Positions 1 through 8,318 of a stretch of 33,934 nucleotides of DNA are shown piece after piece. The notes under the pieces were generated by a model, which worked only from the letters and a program-made list of their open reading frames with translations, was not told the origin of the DNA and did not search any database. The DNA is from a virus: positions 1-33,934 of IMG/VR virus record IMGVR_UViG_3300046534_000742. One strand, 5' to 3'. A program made the translations under genes and the position numbers. Every line of letters begins with the position of its first letter. The first letter of the stretch is position 1.

Positions 1-1877
1 GCGGCAAAGTTTTTGCGTATGAGATAATTGATGGTGGCACTAACTCTGGTTCTGATATTGCTGATCAGCTTAATTACGATGCTGCTGCTAATCCCAACAC
101 TGTTATCCCTGGAGGTACTGGTTTACGCTATTTTGAAATGCCTGACGGTATTATTTACAACGCAACTGGGCAAGAGACTGAAGTAGGGTATAGAGAAGGC
201 TCAACGCCAACCCAAGTCGGATTTTATGTTAGTCGTTCAAGCGCTGACCACCCTGATTTCTCAAGATTCCAAGCTGATGATGGGACGTACTACACGCCAA
301 CAGTAACTTCCAACATAACCGTGACAGGTTTGGTAGACGCAGGCGCACAGGCAAATGATAGACTACAGATACTTAACGTAACAGCCCTAACAGCCTCAGT
401 ATGGCAAGCAAGCAATACCTATGCAACTGGGTCGATGGTATTGAGGACGGCTGGCATTGGGACTGAGGGAGTAGCTGGCCTATACATGAGGGCCACAACG
501 GGCGGGACATCAAATACTGTAGAGCCTACATGGGACACAACTGTTGGAAATACATCAGCTGATACCAATGGCACTGGCGCGGGTAATGTTGTTTGGTCCA
601 CTTACGGCGTATTACTTTATGACAATGATCCAGCAGGCACCGGCTATTCGGCCACTTATGTTGATGGTGAAGAGTTTGCAACTGGTGATGCTTACGAAAT
701 TAAGTTCGCTGAGATGGATGAAGACACTACATTTAAAATTGGTCGAGCAACAGGTGTAACAACGGTTGCAGGATTCACGGTTGCAATGGAATTAACCGCA
801 GATAGCGTATTCGCCTCATTAGCCTTAGACGGCTCAGATTATGAAGCGACATTCTCTCCTGACTTTACTAATGACTATATCGTTTTAGATGCTAATATTG
901 ATTTTTCAGGCGCTTCGGCATTTGCTTATTACGCTTACACTTTGACAACTGCCGAAGGCATGTACAAATTTTGGGATGGTGTTACGGCAATTGACTCGGG
1001 CAACTTCCGCATTAATACTGCTAACCTTGATTTGTATTTTGATGAATCAGGTGGGTTTGTTAAGCAAACTGATAGTGCTCGAATTTTTCGAGATGATGGC
1101 GCTAGACCTGCCATTGATCCGACCACTGGCGGCAATGGTATTGAGATCAATTGGCGAAACCCCGTTTATGTAACAGAAGTTAATACTGGTTCAGCAGTCA
1201 ATCAAGCAACAGTTCAGTCGGCTTTAACGGCGCAAGGCTATACATCAGGTAGAGCGCCAGAGCTTGACAAGATTACTACTATACTTGCTGACACTAACGA
1301 GCTACAAATTAACCAAGGCGATTGGGCTACTGGTGGAGGGTTAACAGCATCAGAAACCCGTGACGCAATAGGATTGGCATCAGCAGACCTTGACGCACAG
1401 CTTACAGCAGCTACCACAGCAACAGGTTTTGCAACAAATACTAAGCAGAATTCAATGGAAATAACGCTAAATGCCGCAGCCACCTCTGTGGAGATAGCCT
1501 CACTTGATGCTGTAGTTCACACAGTAAAAGCAGAAACAGCGTTGATTGTAGCTGATACCAATGAGTTGCAGACTGACAATGTTCCGGGACTTATATCTAC
1601 ACTAGATGCGGTAGTTGATACTGTTAAATCTGAGACTGTATTAATACTTCAAGACACAGCAGAATTGCAAGCTAACCAGGGCGATTGGGCGACAGCTACC
1701 GGGTTCAACACAACAGCACCAGACAATGCTGGAATAGCTGCAATTCAAAATAAAACTGATGATATTAATTTTGTTACTGACAGCGGCGGTAATAAAAATC
1801 TACAATCCAACATTCGTTCGGTTAATGAAGTTGAATTAGCTGGAGATGGAACAACAACACCAATGGACGCGGCATAA
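1..1877 (+). CDS. Tail fibre protein, 3' part (5' end lies at the end of the window)
   Basis: The frame is open from base 3 with no start of its own, and the start at 33871-33934 joins it in frame, giving about 646 residues. The protein is rich in Thr, Ala, Asp and Gly. Its C-terminal third carries approximate repeats: DTNELQ or DTAELQ three times, INQGDWATG and ANQGDWATA, and two LDAVV-TVK-ET segments. These look like rod-forming trimeric fibre repeats. Such repeats are common in phage fibre proteins; the receptor target is unknown. It lies directly downstream of the holin-like genes and upstream of the repeat protein at 1879. An internal ATG at 138 is not a likely start because the reading frame and composition continue upstream of it. 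Confidence 0.75.
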   Translation, partial: GKVFAYEIIDGGTNSGSDIADQLNYDAAANPNTVIPGGTGLRYFEMPDGIIYNATGQETEVGYREGSTPTQVGFYVSRSSADHPDFSRFQADDGTYYTPTVTSNITVTGLVDAGAQANDRLQILNVTALTASVWQASNTYATGSMVLRTAGIGTEGVAGLYMRATTGGTSNTVEPTWDTTVGNTSADTNGTGAGNVVWSTYGVLLYDNDPAGTGYSATYVDGEEFATGDAYEIKFAEMDEDTTFKIGRATGVTTVAGFTVAMELTADSVFASLALDGSDYEATFSPDFTNDYIVLDANIDFSGASAFAYYAYTLTTAEGMYKFWDGVTAIDSGNFRINTANLDLYFDESGGFVKQTDSARIFRDDGARPAIDPTTGGNGIEINWRNPVYVTEVNTGSAVNQATVQSALTAQGYTSGRAPELDKITTILADTNELQINQGDWATGGGLTASETRDAIGLASADLDAQLTAATTATGFATNTKQNSMEITLNAAATSVEIASLDAVVHTVKAETALIVADTNELQTDNVPGLISTLDAVVDTVKSETVLILQDTAELQANQGDWATATGFNTTAPDNAGIAAIQNKTDDINFVTDSGGNKNLQSNIRSVNEVELAGDGTTTPMDAA

Positions 1878-1878
1878 A

Positions 1879-2277
1879 ATGTCAAATCACACTATTGGTA
1901 ATTTTTGGGCGCAAGGGTTTTGGGCCAATGATTTTTGGGCGCAAGGGTTTTGGGCTGATCAAAGTAGTGTTGTTTTATCAGATCACAGAATACGTGTTAT
2001 ACTTGCGGGAAATAGATATCGATCTATTGGCGCTGAGTCGAGAAACCGATCTGTTGGGTTAGAGGTAAGATCTAGGACAATTGAAGGTGAATTAAGAACC
2101 CGGGCTATTGATAGCGAAACCAGAAACAGATCAATTATGTTTGAATCAAGAATAAAAACTTTTGACAATGAAAACAGAATTAAGGTTATCGAAAGTGAAG
2201 ACAGGCAACTAGAGATTGAAAGCGAAGAAAGAACACGCAAAGCAGCGGCTGAAAGTCGTGCTAGGTTAATAAATTAG
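1879..2277 (+). CDS. Small virion-associated repeat protein (FWAQG and 9-residue repeats)
   Basis: 132 residues, start chosen at ATG 1879, just after the fibre stop at 1877; an in-frame ATG at 1846 would overlap the fibre. Residues 9-27 hold FWAQGFWA twice, encoded by a near-perfect DNA repeat. From about residue 35 to the end run ten copies of a 9-residue unit resembling ESRNRSIGx, with Glu, Arg, Arg/Lys and Ile at fixed places. That regular charged period suggests an extended beta or coiled fibre segment. Proteins with this kind of Arg/Glu repeat occur beside phage fibres, but the function is not known. It is probably co-expressed with the fibre. Confidence 0.7.
   Translation: MSNHTIGNFWAQGFWANDFWAQGFWADQSSVVLSDHRIRVILAGNRYRSIGAESRNRSVGLEVRSRTIEGELRTRAIDSETRNRSIMFESRIKTFDNENRIKVIESEDRQLEIESEERTRKAAAESRARLIN
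1901..1955 (+). repeat. Tandem direct repeat, 25 bp identical, period 30
   Basis: Bases 1901-1925 and 1931-1955 are identical and separated by 5 bases. They encode the two FWAQGFWA units of the gene at 1879. The exact identity at third codon positions suggests recent duplication. Confidence 0.9.
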
Positions 2278-2285
2278 GATATTAA

Positions 2286-2633
2286 ATGAAGATATCGCCT
2301 TATCTTGAAAGTATTTTAAAAAAGTGGGGAAATGATACCAAACGGCTTAAGCCTTGGTACACAGAGTCGCCTTATATAAAAGAGTTTATCGGCAAGACCG
2401 ATAGATCTAATAGGTTAAACTTAGAAATGGATGATAGCGAAAAATTAGGGCAGTTTATTGGGTCAATGTCTGAATCACTTAGAAGATCCCTCGATGCAAT
2501 GTACAGACATAATTTAAAAACAGATAAGTTTAGAGCAGAATGGTGCCGGTGTTCAAAGCGTGAATATAAAGCTCACTTTTGGGAAGCTATTGGGAAACTA
2601 GAGTCTTTTATAGAATCGAAAATAGCTATTTAA
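2286..2633 (+). CDS. Q-like late antitermination protein
   Basis: 115 residues. An N-terminal LESILKKWG-type helix is followed by a C-terminal helical block: MDDSEKLGQFI, then a segment around residues 60-110 with LRRSLDAMYRHNL and a REYKAHFWEAIGKLESFI helix. This order fits the phage antitermination Q (phage 82-like) pattern, in which a sigma region 4/HTH-like C-terminus is preceded by WG and a short DD motif. The call is supported by context: a promoter at 2641 and a terminator at 2717 follow immediately, and all head and tail genes lie beyond. It would load on RNA polymerase at that promoter and allow read-through. Family assignment is from pattern only. Confidence 0.6.
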   Translation: MKISPYLESILKKWGNDTKRLKPWYTESPYIKEFIGKTDRSNRLNLEMDDSEKLGQFIGSMSESLRRSLDAMYRHNLKTDKFRAEWCRCSKREYKAHFWEAIGKLESFIESKIAI

Positions 2634-2640
2634 TAAAAGA

Positions 2641-2669
2641 TTGGTATATTTTTCAAAAAATGGTATTAT
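2641..2669 (+). promoter_or_regulatory. Candidate late promoter (pR'-like)
   Basis: TTGGTA, 17 bases, TATTAT. It starts 8 bases after the Q-like stop and would initiate near 2676, about 40 bases before the terminator at 2717. The leader between them holds a second -10-like TATAAA region near 2693, as in sigma-dependent pause sites of lambdoid late promoters. Confidence 0.55.
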
Positions 2670-2716
2670 TTATCCCTAGATGGGTAAATACATATAAACC
2701 TAATCAACCAGTCATT

Positions 2717-2749
2717 AAGCCTGATTTCTAAATATTTCGGGCTTTTTTT
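2717..2749 (+). terminator. Intrinsic terminator in the late leader (tR'-like)
   Basis: AGCCTGA pairs with TCGGGCT (one T-G wobble) around a 12-base AT-rich loop, followed by a run of T. It lies between the candidate late promoter and the first structural gene, so it should keep late region 2 off until antitermination. Confidence 0.75.
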
Positions 2750-2775
2750 ATGCTTAAACTAAAGGTAAATCACTT

Positions 2776-3045
2776 ATGGAGTTCAAAGGCCCAACTGAAG
2801 TCCTAGAATATCAACATAATTTCTCTTTAGAACTAGGAACTGACACTGTTTCAACAAGCACATGGACAACTGATAGTGGTATAACAAAGAATTCAGACAG
2901 TAACACTGATACAACATCAACTATATGGATATCTGGCGGCACATTAGGCCAGACTTATTTGGTCAGAGTTGAAATAACAACTGTAGATGGTCGAACACAT
3001 AATTATAGTTTTTATCTTCGAATACAAGATCAAAGGGCAGATTAA
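2776..3045 (+). CDS. Phage fibre/tail adaptor-like beta-sandwich protein
   Basis: 89 residues with a sequence style seen in small phage fibre-associated beta-sandwich proteins: a STWTTDSGIT segment, then a WISGGTLGQTY-V segment and a GRTHNYSF strand. It is the first gene after the late terminator and sits directly before the lectin-like gene at 3048 (2-base gap). Likely a virion protein. Function by analogy only. Confidence 0.55.
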   Translation: MEFKGPTEVLEYQHNFSLELGTDTVSTSTWTTDSGITKNSDSNTDTTSTIWISGGTLGQTYLVRVEITTVDGRTHNYSFYLRIQDQRAD

Positions 3046-3047
3046 AA

Positions 3048-4346
3048 ATGTCAATAGTTCAGCCCATAGTTTCATCGGTTGTTAAGTCAATAATAAAATC
3101 GATAACGGGCCTTATTAGCAGATACTTTTTAACCTTTGATTCATCGCTTAACAGCTATTGTGAGCTTTCTACGCTATTCCAACCATCGGGAAACTTTAAA
3201 GCAAAGATTGATTTTTCAACAACTAGCAATGACGCACAAACTTTATTCGGTGGGGAATTAGCGGGAACAGATGAAATAAAACTAGAAATAAATACTTCTG
3301 GTTATGTTGTCGCTTCGGCTTACGTTGGCACTTCATTGCAAACAGCAATAACTGGCAGCCTAGCGTTAGATGATGGAAAGCTTCATAGCGCTGAAATAGT
3401 CTATACTGGGACAACAGTTGAATTATTTGTTAATGAGTTTTCAAGTGGTACTCAAACATGGTCTTTAAACGGAAGCCAGACAATTAAATATGTTGGTAGG
3501 CTATCAACAGGCGCATATTTTGACGGTGTACTGGCTAATCCCGTACTAACAGACCTAGAAACACCCGCTAACAGTCAAGCATATCGCTTAGATCAATCAA
3601 CAGGTACGACGGAAAGTTCACTTGTCAATACAGGTACATTAACCTACAACAACATACCCGAATCAAGTCGCGAGATTTACGAGTTATTAAATGGTCAATG
3701 GAACAATCTATTTTATCCTAACTTGCTGACTTATTCTGAGGAATTTGGTAATGCGGTATGGAATAAAAGCGGTAGTCATACAATAACTTCTAATGCCATA
3801 GCAGCACCGGACGGCTCAATTACTGCGGATTTAATAAACGACACGGACACCAGCGGTAATAGTTTTTATATTAATCAAACATTGTCAACACCTGATGATT
3901 CATTAGAAAGAACTTTTAGTATATATTTAAAAGAAGGCACTGCGCTGGAAACAGAACTTAAACTGATATATATAGGCAACTCAAATACCTTAGCTAGCGC
4001 AATTATTAACTGGTCTTCTCACACTGTAAATAACGGAACAATTGAATCAGTAGGAAACGGATGGTATAGAATCAGTGTTTCACATGCTAATAATTTAAGC
4101 GGGAATGAATCGGTAGTATCAAGGTTATATCCAGCAACAGATGAGTCAGATTTAACCGGCAGCGTATACGTTTGGGGTGGTCAACTAGAAGAAGGACCGG
4201 TAGCCACAGCTTACAAAAAGACAACTAATGTAGCTTCAAAATCACTAGTGGTTCCAACACCACCAGCACCACTGTTTAATTCAAGCGGTGTGTTAACTTG
4301 CAGCGGCACACTGTCCTGCTCAGAAATAATTCCTTGTGGAGTATAA
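3048..4346 (+). CDS. Virion fibre/spike with two concanavalin-like (LamG-type) domains
   Basis: 432 residues. Residues about 25-165 look like a LamG/concanavalin sandwich (FKAKIDFST, DDGKLHSAEIVYTGTTVELFVN, FDGVLANPVL). Residues about 225-395 match the second lectin-like type common in phage head spikes (LLTYSEEFGNAVWNKSG, APDGSITAD, NGWYRISVS, YVWGGQLEEG). The C-terminal tail contains several Cys residues. Such proteins bind glycans on the cell surface. The N-terminal 24 residues are amphipathic and may be the virion anchor. Confidence 0.65.
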   Translation: MSIVQPIVSSVVKSIIKSITGLISRYFLTFDSSLNSYCELSTLFQPSGNFKAKIDFSTTSNDAQTLFGGELAGTDEIKLEINTSGYVVASAYVGTSLQTAITGSLALDDGKLHSAEIVYTGTTVELFVNEFSSGTQTWSLNGSQTIKYVGRLSTGAYFDGVLANPVLTDLETPANSQAYRLDQSTGTTESSLVNTGTLTYNNIPESSREIYELLNGQWNNLFYPNLLTYSEEFGNAVWNKSGSHTITSNAIAAPDGSITADLINDTDTSGNSFYINQTLSTPDDSLERTFSIYLKEGTALETELKLIYIGNSNTLASAIINWSSHTVNNGTIESVGNGWYRISVSHANNLSGNESVVSRLYPATDESDLTGSVYVWGGQLEEGPVATAYKKTTNVASKSLVVPTPPAPLFNSSGVLTCSGTLSCSEIIPCGV

Positions 4347-4349
4347 ATA

Positions 4350-4904
4350 ATGCCAATCGCAGACATAGTATGTGGAGTAACTACCGGCTCACAAATGGCA
4401 GATAGAAATAACGCAGCTAAAGATTTAGCCGAGTCGCAAGCAAACAGTACTTATTGGTTTGTTACCAGAAGTAATGCTGCGGCTATCTCTCATACGGGAG
4501 GCGCTACTAATACGTACCTAACTAATAACGCTAACACTACAAAGGAACAGAATCCAGATGGGCATGCTAACTTATGGGACTCTGCAACTGGTAAATTTGA
4601 CCTGTCTAACAATAAGATTGGAGATGTCATTCACTTTACAGCAAAAGCTACCTTTGACAACCTAGCTGCGCAAGAGATAGATTTATTCATTAGCGTAGCA
4701 GAAGGAACAGGTACAGCGCATGAACATCAAATTGGTCATAACTACTATAAGACAGCTAAGGTTGGTAGTGGTATCGCATTTTCATATCACATGGTTATTG
4801 AAGATGCAGATGAAAGAGATGGTGGAGTCAGATTCAGATTCGCATCTACAGAAGCTGCATCTATAACTGTAGATAACTTCACAGCTATAGTCACAGTAGT
4901 ATAA
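4350..4904 (+). CDS. Probable virion fibre or decoration protein
   Basis: 184 residues, low in Cys, rich in Ala, Thr and Asn, with alternating beta-strand-like stretches in the second half (IGDVIHFTAKATF, IDLFISVAE, FSYHMVIED, VRFRFASTEA), suggesting a jelly-roll-like domain of the C1q/TNF type. It lies 3 bases after the spike gene in the fibre block. No firm family is recognised. Confidence 0.5.
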   Translation: MPIADIVCGVTTGSQMADRNNAAKDLAESQANSTYWFVTRSNAAAISHTGGATNTYLTNNANTTKEQNPDGHANLWDSATGKFDLSNNKIGDVIHFTAKATFDNLAAQEIDLFISVAEGTGTAHEHQIGHNYYKTAKVGSGIAFSYHMVIEDADERDGGVRFRFASTEAASITVDNFTAIVTVV

Positions 4905-4906
4905 CT

Positions 4907-5269
4907 ATGTACTACGTCTACCACATAGACCACATACCCGAAGCACTAACCGCAAAACACACTAATCATGCGGTCTATGGAGGGTTAGCAGTCTTTGGTG
5001 AAAGCATTGAAGCACTGACAGGCATAGCGCTTACACCCGAACAAATAGACAGTTACATCAACACTGATGCAGACGAAGGCCACATGTCTCAGTTAGCCGA
5101 TGAAGCTGACCAAGATCAAGCCCGTATTGATGCAAGAGAAGCATTAAGAACAGCGCTACAACTAATTTTAATGGCACCAGACAGTCGAGAGATTAGAGTT
5201 ACAAGCCAACAAGGCCGAACGCTTCACGATGACTGGCTAGCAGCACAACCACAAACAACAGGTATATAG
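4907..5269 (+). CDS. Hypothetical protein in the fibre block
   Basis: 120 residues, Ala- and Asp-rich and largely helical. The middle (EQIDSYINTDADEGHMSQLADEADQDQARIDA would span about residues 44-75) is acidic, followed by a helix of Leu and Ala. The position between two virion genes and the soluble helical acidic character would suit a small fibre chaperone or linker, but this is inference. Confidence 0.45.
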   Translation: MYYVYHIDHIPEALTAKHTNHAVYGGLAVFGESIEALTGIALTPEQIDSYINTDADEGHMSQLADEADQDQARIDAREALRTALQLILMAPDSREIRVTSQQGRTLHDDWLAAQPQTTGI

Positions 5270-5271
5270 AC

Positions 5272-5544
5272 ATGGCAACATCAGTATCAGGCACATTTGC
5301 CGCCACGGGCACCAGCGCAGCACAGAATCATTCAGGTGGTGGGTTACTAGGATTGTCAATCTCAGGAACGTTTGTCGGTACGATTAAATTAGAGCGATAT
5401 ATGGGAGCTGCATGGCATACCATTGAAACATATACATCAATCACAGAAAAGAATGTATCTACTGCTAGCGCTAGTATTTTGTATAGACTTAATTGCAGCG
5501 CTTACACCAGCGGGACAGTTACCTACTACCTTGGATATGCTTAA
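5272..5544 (+). CDS. Small virion decoration-like beta protein
   Basis: 90 residues rich in Ser, Thr and Gly: SGTFAATGTS, GLSISGTFVGTIKLERY, WHTIETYTS, YRLNCSAYTSGTVTYYLGYA. This is the pattern of small all-beta phage head or fibre decoration proteins. It starts 2 bases after the preceding stop. Confidence 0.5.
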   Translation: MATSVSGTFAATGTSAAQNHSGGGLLGLSISGTFVGTIKLERYMGAAWHTIETYTSITEKNVSTASASILYRLNCSAYTSGTVTYYLGYA

Positions 5545-5546
5545 AA

Positions 5547-5783
5547 GTGGCTATAGTAACCGGCAACGATATTCTCGTACAGATACTAAAAACGTTTGGT
5601 GTGGATGATTGCAATCAGGTAAGGAAAGCAATTATAACCATTGAAGCTAATGAGTTGGCAATGGTTACTGTCGAGAGATACGCAAGAGCTGAGATTGACA
5701 AAGATGGCAACCTAATATTGCCTGTCGAGTTAGAAGAATATGAGCTATCAGTAGTTAAGAAAAAGGTTAAACTAAGCAAATGA
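5547..5783 (+). CDS. Hypothetical protein
   Basis: 78 residues from a GTG at 5547, two bases after the preceding stop; the longer ATG reading from 5493 would overlap a real gene by 50 bases. Contains NDILVQILKTFGV and a YARAEIDKDGNLILPVELEEYELS stretch (residues about 41-65). No family recognised. It links the fibre block to the packaging block. Confidence 0.5.
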   Translation: MAIVTGNDILVQILKTFGVDDCNQVRKAIITIEANELAMVTVERYARAEIDKDGNLILPVELEEYELSVVKKKVKLSK

Positions 5784-5790
5784 ATATTTA

Positions 5791-6219
5791 ATGCCTTATT
5801 CTCCCCCACAGCATAGAGCAGCGTTCACACCGACACGCGAAGCAGTGAAGAAGGCCAGCGCAAAGCATTACAATAAACATATCAGAAAAGGCCACGAGTT
5901 TTATCATTCAAAAGCATGGAAGGAAACGCGCAACTGGTTTGCAAAGCGTCATCCTCTATGTATTGTCTGTAAAGCTAATGGGATAGCTCAGTCAGTTGAG
6001 ATAGTCGATCACATAGTAGAGATCAAAGACGGTGGGAGCATGTTATGCGTTACTAACCTGCAAAGCCTATGCAAGCGCCACCACAACACAAAGACGGCTC
6101 AGGTAGCCACTGAGAGGGTAGGGCGGGTAGAAAGTCTACAACCTGTCGATACAGAGAACGACGCCGAAGCACAATTTTTACACCTCCAAAATGAAGTGTT
6201 CCCAAAGGTAGCAGGATAA
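5791..6219 (+). CDS. HNH endonuclease next to terminase
   Basis: 142 residues. A zinc-binding pair CIVC (Cys57, Cys60), then VDH (Asp73, His74), Asn89 and CKRHH (Cys94, His97-98) make the HNH fold. HNH proteins encoded directly before terminase in HK97-type phages (HK97 gp74-like) stimulate terminase and are linked to cos-type packaging. It is followed after 3 bases by the small terminase. The basic N-terminus (residues 15-45) may bind DNA. Confidence 0.85.
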   Translation: MPYSPPQHRAAFTPTREAVKKASAKHYNKHIRKGHEFYHSKAWKETRNWFAKRHPLCIVCKANGIAQSVEIVDHIVEIKDGGSMLCVTNLQSLCKRHHNTKTAQVATERVGRVESLQPVDTENDAEAQFLHLQNEVFPKVAG

Positions 6220-6222
6220 AGC

Positions 6223-6627
6223 ATGGCTGGTAGACCGAGAACACCGACAAACATACTGAAACTTAGGGGCGCTGATAAGGCTCACCCCGGCAGATTAAAG
6301 GAACGTGAGAACGAGCCAGAGAATAATATCTCAATCGGTGCGGCTCCTGATTATTTGAACGAGCAAGAATCGAAAGCCTTTGATCTGATTGTTAAAGAAT
6401 CAATTGACGGGGTGCTTGGTGGCGCTGATCGGATGGCAGTCGCGCAAGCTGCAAAGCTATTCGTGATTTGTACTGGTCAAAATTTTGAAGATGGCGAACC
6501 AGTGAAAGCAACATCCAATCAACAGAATTTATTTTTTAAATACTTGTCGCAGTTTGGAATGACTCCATCGGATCGATCTAAAATTAATATCCCTAAATCT
6601 AAACCTAAAAACAAGTTTGATGACTAA
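6223..6627 (+). CDS. terS: Terminase small subunit (P27-like)
   Basis: 134 residues starting MAGRPRTPTNILKLRG, the typical N-terminus of the P27 family, with a LNEQESKAF-D helix and C-terminal TPSDRSKI. It recognises phage DNA and recruits the large subunit for headful or cos cleavage. Its stop overlaps the large-subunit start by one base, so translation is coupled. Confidence 0.85.
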   Translation: MAGRPRTPTNILKLRGADKAHPGRLKERENEPENNISIGAAPDYLNEQESKAFDLIVKESIDGVLGGADRMAVAQAAKLFVICTGQNFEDGEPVKATSNQQNLFFKYLSQFGMTPSDRSKINIPKSKPKNKFDD

Positions 6628-8315
6628 TGCTGAAAGCCCTTTCGGATTACTCGCACAGCCAAGATGCTTACATCTATGCGAGCCAGGTAACTAAAGGTCA
6701 TATACCAGCATGTAAAGAAATCATCCAAGCCTGCCAAAGGTTTATTGATGATTTCAATCGCGACTTTAAATATCAATATGACGCGAGCAAGGCAGATCAA
6801 GCCTGTAAGTTCATTGAGAACATGCCACACACCAAAGGTAAATGGGCGGCAAAGAAACAAGATTTAACCCTTGAAGGTTGGCAGAAGTTTATTGTTTGCA
6901 ATTTGTTTGGCTGGGTTAATTCAACAGGGCTTCGACGGTTTCGGAAAGCCTATTTAAAAATCTGCCGTAAAAATGGCAAGTCGGCAATGGCGGCGGCTAT
7001 TGGTCACTATCTTTTTTCTAAAGATGGCGAGTTTGGCGCAGAAATCTACAGCGGCGCGACAACAGAGAAGCAAGCCTGGGAGGTTTTCGGGCCCGCCCGG
7101 TTGATGGCATTACGAACGCCAGACTATACCGAGAAGTACGGCATAGAAGTCAACGCTAAAAACTTAACGATCATTGAAAATGGGTCAAAGTTCGAGCCCT
7201 TGATTGGTAAGCCTGGAGACGGGGCAAGCCCTTCATGTGCGATTGTTGACGAATACCACGAACACGACACAGACGACTTTGTTGAAACGATGGAAACCGG
7301 CATGGGAGCGCGAGAACAGCCGCTTCTTTTAATGATTACAACAGCCGGCAATAACATTTCAGCGCCTTGTTTCGATATGGAAAACGAATGCAAGAAAATG
7401 CTAGATGGCGTTTTCGATGATGATCGTATCTTTGCTTTAATCTACGGCATTGATGCGGGTGACGATTGGACAGACCCGGCGATCTTACAAAAGGCTAATC
7501 CCAATTTTGACGTATCAGTATCAGGTGAATTTTTACTAGCGCAACAAAAGGAGGCGATCCGTTCAGCAGCAAAGCAAAACGCTTTTAAACGAAAGCATCT
7601 AAACATGTGGGTTGGCGCAAATTCCGCCTTTCTAAACATGGAAGATGTTAGGCGTTGCGCTGAAGTATTAGATATTAATGATTTTATCGGGGATGAATGC
7701 ATTATCCCCGTCGATCTAGCGTCAAAAATTGACATCGTTGCAACGCCTAAAGTGTTTACACGAGAGATTGACGGCAAAGATCACTACTATTTTTTCTCGA
7801 AATTCTACATTCCTGAAGAAACCGCGCTGGACCCTAAAAACGATCATTACCAAAAGTGGGTAAACGATGGATTTTTACGGGCGACAGACGGGAACGAGGT
7901 GGATTTTAACGAGATTCAAGCGGATCTCAAGTCCGATATGGACACACACGGCGCGAAAGAAATCACTTACGATCCCTGGCGAGCAACACAACTGGCGCAA
8001 GGCTTGCAAACAGATGGCGCTAACATTATCGAGTTTAGGAATACGGTGGCGAATATGTCGCCTGCGATGTATGAGATGGAGGCGGCAATTATTTCTGGCC
8101 GATTTCATTATGACTCTAATCCGGTTATGACTTGGATGCTTTCTAATCTGGTTGCAAAGATAGACGCGAAAGATAATGTATATCCGAGAAAACAAAAACC
8201 AGATAACAAAATTGATGGCGTGGTTGCCTTAATCATGGCGGTTGGCCGCTTCATGGTTCCGCCAGAAGAAGATAAAAACCCTTACAAATCGCGAGGCTTG
8301 CGAACCCTTGGATAA
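6627..8315 (+). CDS. terL: Terminase large subunit (HK97-type)
   Basis: 562 residues, usual length for the family. The N-terminal ATPase has Walker A RKNGKS (residues 114-119) preceded by RRFRKAYLKI, Walker B AIVDE (205-209), and a coupling motif ITTAG (about 237). The C-terminal nuclease region includes VDLASKIDI (about 348) and NKIDGVVALIMAVGR near the end, with Asp residues in the places expected for metal binding. It cuts concatemers and pumps DNA into the prohead. Confidence 0.95.
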   Translation: MLKALSDYSHSQDAYIYASQVTKGHIPACKEIIQACQRFIDDFNRDFKYQYDASKADQACKFIENMPHTKGKWAAKKQDLTLEGWQKFIVCNLFGWVNSTGLRRFRKAYLKICRKNGKSAMAAAIGHYLFSKDGEFGAEIYSGATTEKQAWEVFGPARLMALRTPDYTEKYGIEVNAKNLTIIENGSKFEPLIGKPGDGASPSCAIVDEYHEHDTDDFVETMETGMGAREQPLLLMITTAGNNISAPCFDMENECKKMLDGVFDDDRIFALIYGIDAGDDWTDPAILQKANPNFDVSVSGEFLLAQQKEAIRSAAKQNAFKRKHLNMWVGANSAFLNMEDVRRCAEVLDINDFIGDECIIPVDLASKIDIVATPKVFTREIDGKDHYYFFSKFYIPEETALDPKNDHYQKWVNDGFLRATDGNEVDFNEIQADLKSDMDTHGAKEITYDPWRATQLAQGLQTDGANIIEFRNTVANMSPAMYEMEAAIISGRFHYDSNPVMTWMLSNLVAKIDAKDNVYPRKQKPDNKIDGVVALIMAVGRFMVPPEEDKNPYKSRGLRTLG

Positions 8316-8318
8316 TAT

